A stretch of 64,000 nucleotides of DNA from Thalassospira profundimaris. Its GTDB lineage: Bacteria; Pseudomonadota; Alphaproteobacteria; Rhodospirillales; Thalassospiraceae. Shown here one piece after another: positions 58,063 to 64,000 of the stretch. How positions within the stretch are numbered: position 1 is the stretch's first letter; each line of letters opens with the position of its first letter. Made by a program: the position numbers and the translations under genes. Below the pieces are notes generated by a model. The model was not told where the DNA came from. It did not search any database and was given only the letters and a program-made list of their open reading frames with translations. The stretch is from NCBI RefSeq assembly GCF_003326755.1, contig NZ_JPWH01000024.1, forward strand, positions 1-64,000, written 5' to 3'.

Positions 58063-58103
58063 ATTTCTTTCCGGTAATTTCCGCTAAGTCATTGATTTAG
58101 TTA

Positions 58104-58151
58104 TGGCAGGGGCAGCAGGATTCGAACCCGCGACCTACGGTTTTGGAGACC
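58104..58151 (-). tRNA. tRNA-Trp 3' fragment (attachment site)
   Basis: The minus strand carries anticodon loop CTCCAAA (anticodon CCA), the T arm GCGGGTTCGAATCCTGC, the acceptor strand TGCCCCT and GCCA. The 5' half is absent. It is a partial gene, left by site-specific integration, and lies 13 bp from the tyrosine integrase gene. The 5' side of the fragment faces the integrase, so the inserted element extends to the right. Confidence 0.75.
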
Positions 58152-58164
58152 ATTGAAAGTCTAG

Positions 58165-59391
58165 CTATTCTGCGGCTTGAGGGAAATTCGCCACAGATTT
58201 GCCACATGGTTTTTCGTTGAGGCGCGACAACATACCGATACGCTCCTCGGCGCTGTTTTCAGCCTTCTCGATCAAGTGGCCATAGGTGTTCAGGGTCGTT
58301 TCGATGTTCCTATGCCCCATCAATGTTTGAATACGCTTCAGGTTCATCCTGCTTTCAATCAACATGGACGCATAGAAGTGCCGCAGGGCGTAGGGCGTGT
58401 ATGCTGGCTTTTCTTTTGCCTTGGCTCCGCTTTGGACAAGCTTGACCAAACCGGCTTCTCGACACGCAACCGAAAACGCGCGGTTACGCCAATTATCGAT
58501 GCTTTGCCAGTGCCCGGTTGCCGTTGGGAAAATCAGGTCATGACGGTTATTGGAACTGTGCTCTTCAATATATTCCGTGACCATATCGTAGACGTGTGGG
58601 CTTAGTGGGATGAAGCGTCGTCCCGCCTGTGTTTTTGGAACGGAAAGTTTGGTCCCTGGGCGCTCTATCGCTCTTGTTACCTCGATCCCGCCATCATGGA
58701 GCCCCGATCTAGCGACAACCAGGTACTCTTGGGGGCGCATACCGCTATCAGCGGCGAGGTAAAGCATAGGCCGATATCTACGCCATGCCTTGGCAATTTG
58801 TTTGTTCTCGGATTGCGACAAGCGGTCGGCAGCGGCTAGCAGCGCATGCACTTCTTCTGTGCTCGGGATGGCTACAGGCTCGTCGTATCGAGAGTCAGCC
58901 CTGATGCTGATACCGGATGCGACATTACTGGCCATAAGACCGCGCTGCGTCATTTCTTTAATGACCGAATGGAATGACGAAAGGACTTTGCGGGCCTGAT
59001 CCCGGCTAGCGCAATTCACGAGCAACCACGACCGGAAAGCAATAATGTCTGGAGCTGTCAGCTCCGACAGCAATACGCTCCACTCATAACGCTTCATGAT
59101 TTCTGCGCGATGCCGATAATGTTGGAGCGTGTATTTGGTAATTGGGTCGCGTCCCTCGCGCCCTTCCTTTTCGCAAATGTCCAGCCACTGCTCTATCGCT
59201 TGGGCGACGGTCATGCGAGTTGATTGTGATTGGCTGGAATTGGCCCTGTGTGCGCCGCTTTCAACGAACTCGCGTGCTTCTTTCAGTGTCGCAAATGTTT
59301 TGAAGGCATACCCGGATTTGGTTGCCTTGCTTGGATATCTAACTTGGTAAGTCGTTCCTTTTTTAACTTTTCTTTTTCTTATGTCGGACAT
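58165..59391 (-). CDS. int: Tyrosine integrase
   Basis: The 408-aa protein has an N-terminal arm-binding-like domain (KVKKGTTYQVRYPSKATKSG), a core-binding SAM-like region (AQAIEQWLDICEKEGREGRD) and the catalytic domain with Arg in DSGMRPQEYLVVARSG, ALRHFYASMLIESRM, MGHRNIETTLNTYGHL (His and the tyrosine nucleophile). All active-site residues appear intact. It adjoins the tRNA-Trp fragment and arm-like repeats, so it is the integrase for that site. It reads toward the att core. Confidence 0.92.
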   Translation of the reverse strand: MSDIRKRKVKKGTTYQVRYPSKATKSGYAFKTFATLKEAREFVESGAHRANSSQSQSTRMTVAQAIEQWLDICEKEGREGRDPITKYTLQHYRHRAEIMKRYEWSVLLSELTAPDIIAFRSWLLVNCASRDQARKVLSSFHSVIKEMTQRGLMASNVASGISIRADSRYDEPVAIPSTEEVHALLAAADRLSQSENKQIAKAWRRYRPMLYLAADSGMRPQEYLVVARSGLHDGGIEVTRAIERPGTKLSVPKTQAGRRFIPLSPHVYDMVTEYIEEHSSNNRHDLIFPTATGHWQSIDNWRNRAFSVACREAGLVKLVQSGAKAKEKPAYTPYALRHFYASMLIESRMNLKRIQTLMGHRNIETTLNTYGHLIEKAENSAEERIGMLSRLNEKPCGKSVANFPQAAE

Positions 59392-59415
59392 GAATCTATA
59401 TTAGCAAAACTCCAA

Positions 59416-59670
59416 TTAATTACTACTTTTATTAAACATCCCCCTCAGGTTTTTAGTCGCTTCTACATGAAGCTCCATATAGATTTTCTGCAACGTGCCC
59501 TTCTCGATTTTGAGCTTTCCGTCGATAGGATCGACAAAGAAGGGAAGCTTTCTGCGGCCCTTGGCGTCCGCCTCGGCGGCACGTTTCATCTGCCGCGAGC
59601 TGAGCTCAATTCCCATCTCTGACAGGACTTCACGGGCTTGATGCAGGTCGATGAAGCACAACTGTTTCAT
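59416..59670 (-). CDS. Small protein upstream of the integrase, 84 aa
   Basis: It starts MKQLCFIDLHQAREVLSEMG and contains RQMKRAAEADAKGRRKLPFF and KIEKGTLQKIYMELH. The KLPFFVDPIDGKL segment reads like a small winged-helix or excisionase-type strand-loop, and its place just before int fits a directionality factor. That assignment is inference. It is separated from the integrase by 24 bp. Confidence 0.6.
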   Translation of the reverse strand: MKQLCFIDLHQAREVLSEMGIELSSRQMKRAAEADAKGRRKLPFFVDPIDGKLKIEKGTLQKIYMELHVEATKNLRGMFNKSSN

Positions 59671-59678
59671 CGCACCTC

Positions 59679-59915
59679 CTAAAGCCCGAAGTCGGATGCA
59701 GCACTCTTATACGGACCTCGATCTTTCCAGCCCTCGATGGGATCACCATTGCGGTAACGGGGGGTCACCGGATCGCCATACTCGTCAACGGGCTGGTAGT
59801 ACAGATTGGCATTGCGAATGTGCTTTATGCCAAGTTCACGAAAATGCTCACGCTGCTCCAACATCGCCTGAATAAATTCATCGATGGTATAAATACCTTG
59901 AAACCTAATCTTCAT
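59679..59915 (-). CDS. Hypothetical small protein, 78 aa
   Basis: The protein begins MKIRFQGIYTIDEFIQAMLE and ends GPYKSAASDFGL. It contains HIRNANLYYQPVDEYGDPV, with no known motif. It lies 8 bp upstream of the 84-aa gene on the same strand, so the two and int probably share a transcript. Upstream (59916-60032) is an AT-rich gap likely to hold the promoter. Confidence 0.6.
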   Translation of the reverse strand: MKIRFQGIYTIDEFIQAMLEQREHFRELGIKHIRNANLYYQPVDEYGDPVTPRYRNGDPIEGWKDRGPYKSAASDFGL

Positions 59916-60032
59916 AACAACCTCTATATAATGTCCATAATACTATAGGTTGTATTAATAAACACTTAAGAATAGCTCTTAACGTAGCCCTGACCGCCAC
60001 TCTCAGGCAGTTTTATATGTAGGAGCTTTCAT

Positions 60033-60359
60033 TCAATCCCAGAGACGATGAAAGTTCTCTGCAACCCATAGCATTGCTTCCTGGGCCTCCTTATCGTTCA
60101 TCTCGGTCTCACCGAATTCGATTAAGGCCTTACCGTGGTTGCGCATCACCGAAAGCTCCGCTTTCGTTGCGGCCTCAAGCTCCTCGTCAGCCTCGAAGTC
60201 CCCCCTTGCAACGGTCGTCGTATGATCAGCCAGAAACACGAGACGGGGACCAAGCCATGCGGCAAGACTTGCTTTTAACGTAATGCAGTCCTGGCCAATC
60301 GGGGTTCCCCAGGTTTTCGCATAGCGTTCTTTGTGGGCTTTATCGGATTCATCATCCAT
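60033..60359 (-). CDS. Hypothetical protein, 108 aa
   Basis: The start is ATG (MDDESDKAHKERYAKTWG) with AAGGAGG upstream, not the longer frame. The protein is soluble and helical with an acidic core (GDFEADEELEAATKAELSVM; FGETEMNDKEAQEAMLWVAE). No family is recognised. The region 59916-60032 downstream has an AT-rich promoter-like stretch for the next genes. Confidence 0.65.
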   Translation of the reverse strand: MDDESDKAHKERYAKTWGTPIGQDCITLKASLAAWLGPRLVFLADHTTTVARGDFEADEELEAATKAELSVMRNHGKALIEFGETEMNDKEAQEAMLWVAENFHRLWD

Positions 60360-60437
60360 GTCGCACCTCCTTCCTTGGGTCTGATGCATCGATGGATAGC
60401 AGGAAAACCGCTATCCATCGATTAGGCATTAAGATGC

Positions 60438-60701
60438 TTACTCGTCGCCGTGTTGTCGGGCGTCACGCAGAAAATCGATCAGCCGGTCGTCGTGGTAGTC
60501 GTGCTCGAATTCCCGGATTTCCTCTTCGGACAAACCGCCGTCCAAGTCCTCCAGATATGCAACCTGATGTGCCTTCTCCTCGGCTGCGTGACCGAGAAAC
60601 TCCTCCAGCGACTGCCCCCAGTCTTCGGCCAGGTCCGTGACGGCATCGATCTCGAACTGCGTCAGATGTACCGCCACCTCAATCCGTCGTTTGTCTTGCA
60701 T
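60438..60701 (-). CDS. Hypothetical small acidic protein, 87 aa
   Basis: The start is ATG (MQDKRRIEVAVHLTQFEIDA) with AGGAG upstream, rather than the longer frame to 60800 that runs into the terminator. It is acidic and helical (EEFLGHAAEEKAHQVAYLED; EEIREFEHDYHDD). The start resembles short RHH-like antitoxins, but the evidence is weak. It is spaced 78 bp from the previous gene. Confidence 0.6.
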   Translation of the reverse strand: MQDKRRIEVAVHLTQFEIDAVTDLAEDWGQSLEEFLGHAAEEKAHQVAYLEDLDGGLSEEEIREFEHDYHDDRLIDFLRDARQHGDE

Positions 60702-60795
60702 CGCCTGTCTCCTCATCTCGTTGTCGCTGACATGAAGAGATTGCCTGAGCCCTGCATCGCGATTCCTCGCGCATTCCTCGCGGACCTTCCGCGCA

Positions 60796-60829
60796 AACAA
60801 AAACAGGCCGCTCCGAAGAGCGGCCTGTT
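60796..60829 (-). terminator. Rho-independent terminator after the 60-aa gene
   Basis: Minus-strand AACAGGCCGCTC-TTCG-GAGCGGCCTGTT followed by a T-rich stretch (TTTTTGTTTG). It ends the gene at 60851. Confidence 0.8.
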
Positions 60830-60850
60830 GGGTTTAGGGTTGATGCTGCC

Positions 60851-61033
60851 TTAGCGGCGGGCTGCCTTGGTATGATGCTGGAGATCGTCGAAGGCGTAGT
60901 TGCGCATCTCGGTTTCGACAAAGTTCTTCAGCATGGCGTTGAGGGATTTTTCGCCGTTGCGCTTGGCACAAGCCTTCGCCGCCCGGATTTCATAGTCGCT
61001 GGCGTAAACCTCCAGCACGATCTTGCGTTTCAT
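60851..61033 (-). CDS. Small RHH-like protein, 60 aa
   Basis: It starts MKRKIVLEVYASDYEIRAAK, a basic beta-strand opening, followed by RNGEKSLNAMLKNFVETEMR, helical. This matches the size and pattern of ribbon-helix-helix DNA-binding proteins. It is a single-gene unit with a strong terminator. The promoter lies in 61034-61361. Confidence 0.6.
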   Translation of the reverse strand: MKRKIVLEVYASDYEIRAAKACAKRNGEKSLNAMLKNFVETEMRNYAFDDLQHHTKAARR

Positions 61034-61361
61034 GGTCTATCGCTCCTCTCGGCTCGTCGTTTCGATGAGCCAGACCGTACCGGCGGGAGCGATTTAGATT
61101 CCTCGTGGTTTCCTCGTGGCGGTCATCCGGACCGCGCCTACCGATCAGGTCGCTGGGCAGCGACCGCCCAACCGCTCCAGCAAGGTCGCGCAAAACCGAA
61201 CCTGAAAATCCCTTCGTCAATACCTCCAAAAACTGCCTGTCCAGTTCTTCGCCCTCCAGACGATCAAGGGCCTTCCCCTGCCGATGATGGTGATGGGGGA
61301 CGCATGAAAGGCCTTGAACGTCATGGGGACCAAGGGGGCCAACAGCCAAATGGAGGTAAAA
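61034..61361. other. Intergenic region between divergent small genes
   Basis: About 330 bp with no convincing gene. Near 61325-61345 the sequence GGGGACCAAGGGGGCC resembles the GACCAAGGGG motif in the candidate oriT at 47.3 kb; one such match could be chance. Confidence 0.35.
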
Positions 61362-61589
61362 ATGACTGGGATTTATACGGCTGCGGATTTGCGAACCTAC
61401 TCACTGGATCAGCTCTACGGGCTTTATCGCCGCTTCGAGCGTGACCTGATCGAAAGCACTGGCGGATCACCCGAGCGTCGGATTGCACTGGCCAATCTCG
61501 AAAACGTCTCGCATGCGATCTGTCTTCGCTACGCGTTCCACAATCACTTGCGACGCGGATCGAACCGAAACTTCAAACCGGGCTTTTAA
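61362..61589 (+). CDS. Hypothetical small protein, 75 aa
   Basis: The start is ATG (MTGIYTAADLRTYSLDQLYG) with GGAGG seven bases upstream. It is helical and basic (LYRRFERDLIESTGG; HNHLRRGSNRNFKPGF). No family is recognised. The stop codon lies inside the loop of a terminator hairpin (61578-61603), so translation could affect termination. Confidence 0.62.
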   Translation: MTGIYTAADLRTYSLDQLYGLYRRFERDLIESTGGSPERRIALANLENVSHAICLRYAFHNHLRRGSNRNFKPGF

Positions 61590-61603
61590 CAAGCCCGGCT
61601 TTT
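61578..61603 (+). terminator. Terminator overlapping the stop codon of the 75-aa gene
   Basis: CCGGGCTT-TTAAC-AAGCCCGG followed by CTTTT. The TAA stop (61587-61589) is in the loop. Confidence 0.75.
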
Positions 61604-61833
61604 CGTGTTTGCGCCATACAGGTTTTGGCCTGCTTCGTCCGGCATCATCCGTCACCCTCACATCGTAAGGGGTGACGGTGTGCCAGAAGCAGGGCAAGGA
61701 ACCGCCTGCTTTGGGGGCTGCATTCCCGAGCCCTCATTTCGGCAGCTTAGCTGCACGAGGAAGCGGCGAGGAATGCTTGCCCCGATCACGAATAGCTTTG
61801 CCTTCGGAAATCTGAACCCGAGGAAAGCAGTCG

Positions 61834-62046
61834 ATGACCCGGCAACTGGACAAACATAAGCGGAAAAGCGGAAAGGCGCGCGACCACGCGCAGGCCTCTT
61901 CGCTCGACCCGCGTCTGGTCGCGCTGGTCAAGTATCTTGCGAGACGCGCGGCAGAGCGCGATTATGAAGACATTCAGAAAGCATCATTGAGCCAAGCGGA
62001 CAGGTCCGGGGCAGACACTTCGGGCGACGCGGGAGCGGATTCATGA
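61834..62046 (+). CDS. Small protein preceding the second serine recombinase, 70 aa
   Basis: The sequence (MTRQLDKHKRKSGKARDHAQ; DPRLVALVKYLARRAAERDY) is basic then helical. The segment DPRL..LVK.LAR.AA matches the small gene before the first recombinase. The recombinase start overlaps its stop by 4 bp, so it is coupled and probably functionally linked, perhaps as an accessory factor. Confidence 0.7.
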   Translation: MTRQLDKHKRKSGKARDHAQASSLDPRLVALVKYLARRAAERDYEDIQKASLSQADRSGADTSGDAGADS

Positions 62047-63794
62047 CGAAAGTTGCCATTTACGCCCGATATTCCACCGACATGCAGCGCGCCGCCTCGA
62101 TCGAGGACCAAATCAGGGTCTGCGAGGAACGTGCCGACAAGGAAGGTTGGGCCGTCCATAACTGCTACACCGATCACGGCCAGTCCGGAGCGACGCTGCT
62201 TCGTCCCGGCATCCAGATGCTGTTGCAAGACGCGCTCGCCGGTCACTTCGAAATCATCGTCGCCGAGGCGCTCGATCGCCTCTCCCGCGATCAGGCAGAT
62301 ATCGCTGGTATCTACAAGCGGCTCAATTTTGCAGGCGTGAAGATCCTCACGCTCGCCGAAGGCGAAGTGAACGATCTTCATATCGGCCTCAAGGGCACGA
62401 TGAATGCGCTTTATCTGAAAGACCTCGCCGACAAGACGCGGCGGGGCTTACGCGGCCGTGTCGAAGCGGGCAAGTCCGGCGGTGGCAACGCCTATGGCTA
62501 TGATGTTGTCCGCAAATTCACCGAGACCGGCGAAGCGATCCGGGGCGACCGGACGATCAATGAGGCCGAAGCCGCGATCGTGAACCGCATCTTCGAAGAA
62601 TATGCGAGCGGCGAGTCTCCCCGCGCGATCGCCAAACGCCTCAATGCGGAAGATGTTGCCGGTCCTTCCGGCAAGACCTGGGGGCCGTCCACCATTCACG
62701 GCAACCGGCAGCGCGGCACGGGCATTCTCAACAATGAGCTCTATATCGGACGGCTCGTCTGGAACCGGCTCCGCTATATCAAGGACCCGGAGACCGGCAA
62801 GCGCGTCTCGCGCCTGAATGACGAAGCGGACTGGATCATTCAGGACGTTCCCGAAATGCGGATCGTCGATCAGGATTTATGGGACCGCGTGAAAGCGAGG
62901 CAAGGGGCGCTCAAAGCTAAGACCAGCTCTGCCGCCAGCCACGACAAGGACGACGCGGGCTATTGGGACCGCCGCCGTCCGCGCTACCTGTTCTCAGGCC
63001 TCATGAAATGCGGGGCCTGCGGTGGCGGCGTCGTGAACCTCAACGCACACCGGATCGGCTGCGCCGCGGCGCGCAACAAGGGGACGTGCGACAACACCCG
63101 CACGCTCAAGCGCGACGATGTCGAGGCAGCAATCCTGAACGGTCTTCGCAACCATCTGATGGACCCCGAGCTCTTCTCGGTATTCTGCGAGGAATACACG
63201 CGCCATCTGAACAAGCTCCGCATCGAACACAATGCGGCGCGTTCGGGCATGGAAGCGCGCCTCGCCAAAATCGAGCGCGAGCTCGACAAGCTAGTCCAAG
63301 CGATTTGCGAGGGCATTCCCGCCGCCAAGGTCAAAGACAAGATGTGGGAGCTGGAAAACCAGAAGGCCGAGCTCGAAGCGAAGCTGAAGGACACGCAGGA
63401 AGAGCCCGTGCTAATCCACCCCAATATGGCAGCGAGCTATCGCGATCAGGTCGCAGCACTCCATGACGCTCTGAATGACAAGGCCCGCCGTGCGGAAGCC
63501 GTCGATATTACCCGTTCGCTGGTGGACAAGATTGTCCTGACACCAACGACGATCGACGGCAAGGACACGCTTGCCATAGACCTGCATGGACACCTTGCTG
63601 GCATCCTGAGCCTGGCCGCAAAAACGAAAAAGCCGCTCACCGAGAGCGACTTTTCCGTGGAGTCTACAAAACTGGTTGCGGGGACTGGATTTGAATTTGA
63701 TAGACCCGACAGCGGTGAAACTGCCGGGTCTACAAAATTGGTTGCGGGGGCAATCGCCGAATTTCGATTCAAATTTGCGGGGCCGGGTCATTAA
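62043..63794 (+). CDS. Large serine recombinase, second copy
   Basis: The 583-aa protein starts MTKVAIYARYSTDMQRAASI (serine nucleophile in RYSTD). It shares motifs with the first recombinase: AEALDRLSRDQADIAGIYKR, GPSTIHGNRQRGTGILNNEL, the zinc ribbon CGACGGG ... NKGTCDN and a coiled coil. The last codons encode STKLVAGTGFEF and STKLVAGAIAEF, two copies of an att-like repeat (63662-63752). It is followed by a TraK-like gene, so this recombinase sits next to the conjugation module of the right-hand element. Confidence 0.92.
   Translation: MTKVAIYARYSTDMQRAASIEDQIRVCEERADKEGWAVHNCYTDHGQSGATLLRPGIQMLLQDALAGHFEIIVAEALDRLSRDQADIAGIYKRLNFAGVKILTLAEGEVNDLHIGLKGTMNALYLKDLADKTRRGLRGRVEAGKSGGGNAYGYDVVRKFTETGEAIRGDRTINEAEAAIVNRIFEEYASGESPRAIAKRLNAEDVAGPSGKTWGPSTIHGNRQRGTGILNNELYIGRLVWNRLRYIKDPETGKRVSRLNDEADWIIQDVPEMRIVDQDLWDRVKARQGALKAKTSSAASHDKDDAGYWDRRRPRYLFSGLMKCGACGGGVVNLNAHRIGCAAARNKGTCDNTRTLKRDDVEAAILNGLRNHLMDPELFSVFCEEYTRHLNKLRIEHNAARSGMEARLAKIERELDKLVQAICEGIPAAKVKDKMWELENQKAELEAKLKDTQEEPVLIHPNMAASYRDQVAALHDALNDKARRAEAVDITRSLVDKIVLTPTTIDGKDTLAIDLHGHLAGILSLAAKTKKPLTESDFSVESTKLVAGTGFEFDRPDSGETAGSTKLVAGAIAEFRFKFAGPGH
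63662..63752 (+). repeat. Direct repeats at the recombinase 3' end (att-like)
   Basis: GTCTACAAAA-(C/T)TGGTTGCGGGG occurs at 63662-63683 and 63728-63749. Between them is a hairpin AGACCCG-CAG ... CTG-CGGGTCT. TTGGTTGCGGGGGCA at 63738-63752 is identical to 28013-28027. It is complementary to the 3' end of tRNA-fMet (TGCCCCCGCAACCA). Confidence 0.7.
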
Positions 63795-63890
63795 ACCCAA
63801 AAGAGATAACCTCTTAACCCGCTACGAAGTGAAATCATAACTCTCTCTTTCTTGTCAAGTCGTTAAAGCGCCGACAAGAGGGACACCGTT

Positions 63891-64000
63891 ATGGAATGGG
63901 GACAGGCCAAAATTGAATTTCTCGCCTTGCGCGATGAAATCCAGACCGCCCTTGCGAATGGCAAAACCGCCAAACGCATTCACGCCGATCTAAAATCCCA
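63891..64000 (+). CDS. traK: TraK-like conjugation protein (5' end only)
   Basis: ATG at 63891 opens MEWGQAKIEFLALRDEIQTA, then ALANGKTAKRIHADLKS, which resembles the N-terminus of TraK-family oriT-binding proteins of IncP-type systems. Only 36 residues are visible, so the assignment is tentative. A hairpin-like AAGAG stretch precedes it in the 63795-63890 gap. Confidence 0.5.
   Translation, partial: MEWGQAKIEFLALRDEIQTALANGKTAKRIHADLKS

Larger units (their letters stand above)
57949..58206. repeat. Integrase arm-type direct repeats flanking the attachment core
   Basis: A 26-bp sequence (GGGAAATTCGCCACAAATTT then GCCACA, one mismatch between copies) occurs at 57949-57974 and 58181-58206. 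Each copy contains TTCGCCACA and TTTGCCACA 11 bp apart. A further inverted TTTGCCACA lies at 58036-58044. They bracket the tRNA-Trp 3' segment at 58104-58151. Confidence 0.65.

Noticed and set aside
57824-58087. Plus-strand open frame of 87 codons
   Set aside because: Very basic product with no motif; the DNA is better explained by arm repeats and a terminator.
58104-58151. Complete tRNA-Trp gene
   Set aside because: Only the part from the anticodon loop to the 3' end is present; the sequence beyond 58152 does not form the 5' half.
1-64000. CRISPR arrays
   Set aside because: No regularly spaced repeats of 24-40 bp with unique spacers were seen; repeated sequences found are att, leader or hairpin elements.

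Overview
The window is GC-rich, densely packed accessory DNA, most likely from an integrative and conjugative element (ICE) or stacked genomic islands of an alphaproteobacterium. The evidence is the gene set: a strawberry-notch helicase/methylase, a ParB-like protein, a RadC/JAB protein, DUF2958, two ArdC-type antirestriction proteins, a MobP-type relaxase with MobC, a VirD4-type coupling protein, two large serine recombinases, a tyrosine integrase beside a tRNA-Trp 3' fragment, and the start of a TraK-like gene. No chromosomal housekeeping genes, rRNA, complete tRNA or CRISPR array were seen.

Layout. 1-5.5 kb (minus strand): strawberry-notch protein running off the left edge, followed by small element genes. 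6.1-9.6 kb (plus): an IetA/IetS-type AAA ATPase plus subtilase pair. 9.8-11.8 kb: membrane protein, hydrolase and a divergent TetR regulator with a double palindromic operator. 11.9-16.1 kb (minus): ParB-RadC-DUF2958-ArdC block. 16.4-21.9 kb (plus): a DUF4143 ATPase, then a complete Hachiman system (HamA, HamB). 22-25.7 kb (minus): VapBC, then DUF5131 (three-Cys protein), TcmP and a restriction-endonuclease-like protein. 26.1-28.7 kb (plus): first serine recombinase and a phosphoribosyltransferase-like protein. 28.8-33.4 kb: a Shedu nuclease with two partner genes, divergent from HipBA. 33.7-44.4 kb (minus): seven very tightly coupled genes: RHH regulator, DNA methyltransferase, a protein with a PUA/EVE-like region and a GIY-YIG-like domain, helicase, second GIY-YIG nuclease, SIR2 and HerA. 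44.5-57.6 kb: mobilisation and conjugation genes, a candidate oriT, an S74-chaperone protein, membrane proteins and a second ArdC. 57.9-58.2 kb: attachment region with integrase arm-like repeats. 58.2-64 kb: a second element with tyrosine integrase, small genes, second serine recombinase and TraK-like start.

The genes work as three layers: mobility and maintenance; protection during transfer (ArdC, probably with structured RNA leaders); and defence cargo (IetAS, Hachiman, Shedu, SIR2-HerA, an unusual restriction-modification set, a TcmP cassette, VapBC and HipBA).

The strongest candidates for undescribed biology are the 7-gene methyltransferase/dual GIY-YIG/helicase/SIR2/HerA operon, a paired noncoding element at 28.7 and 33.6 kb whose outer stems covary, and two families of repeated structured leaders before minus-strand element genes. 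All function calls come from reading motifs by eye; no database search was run.
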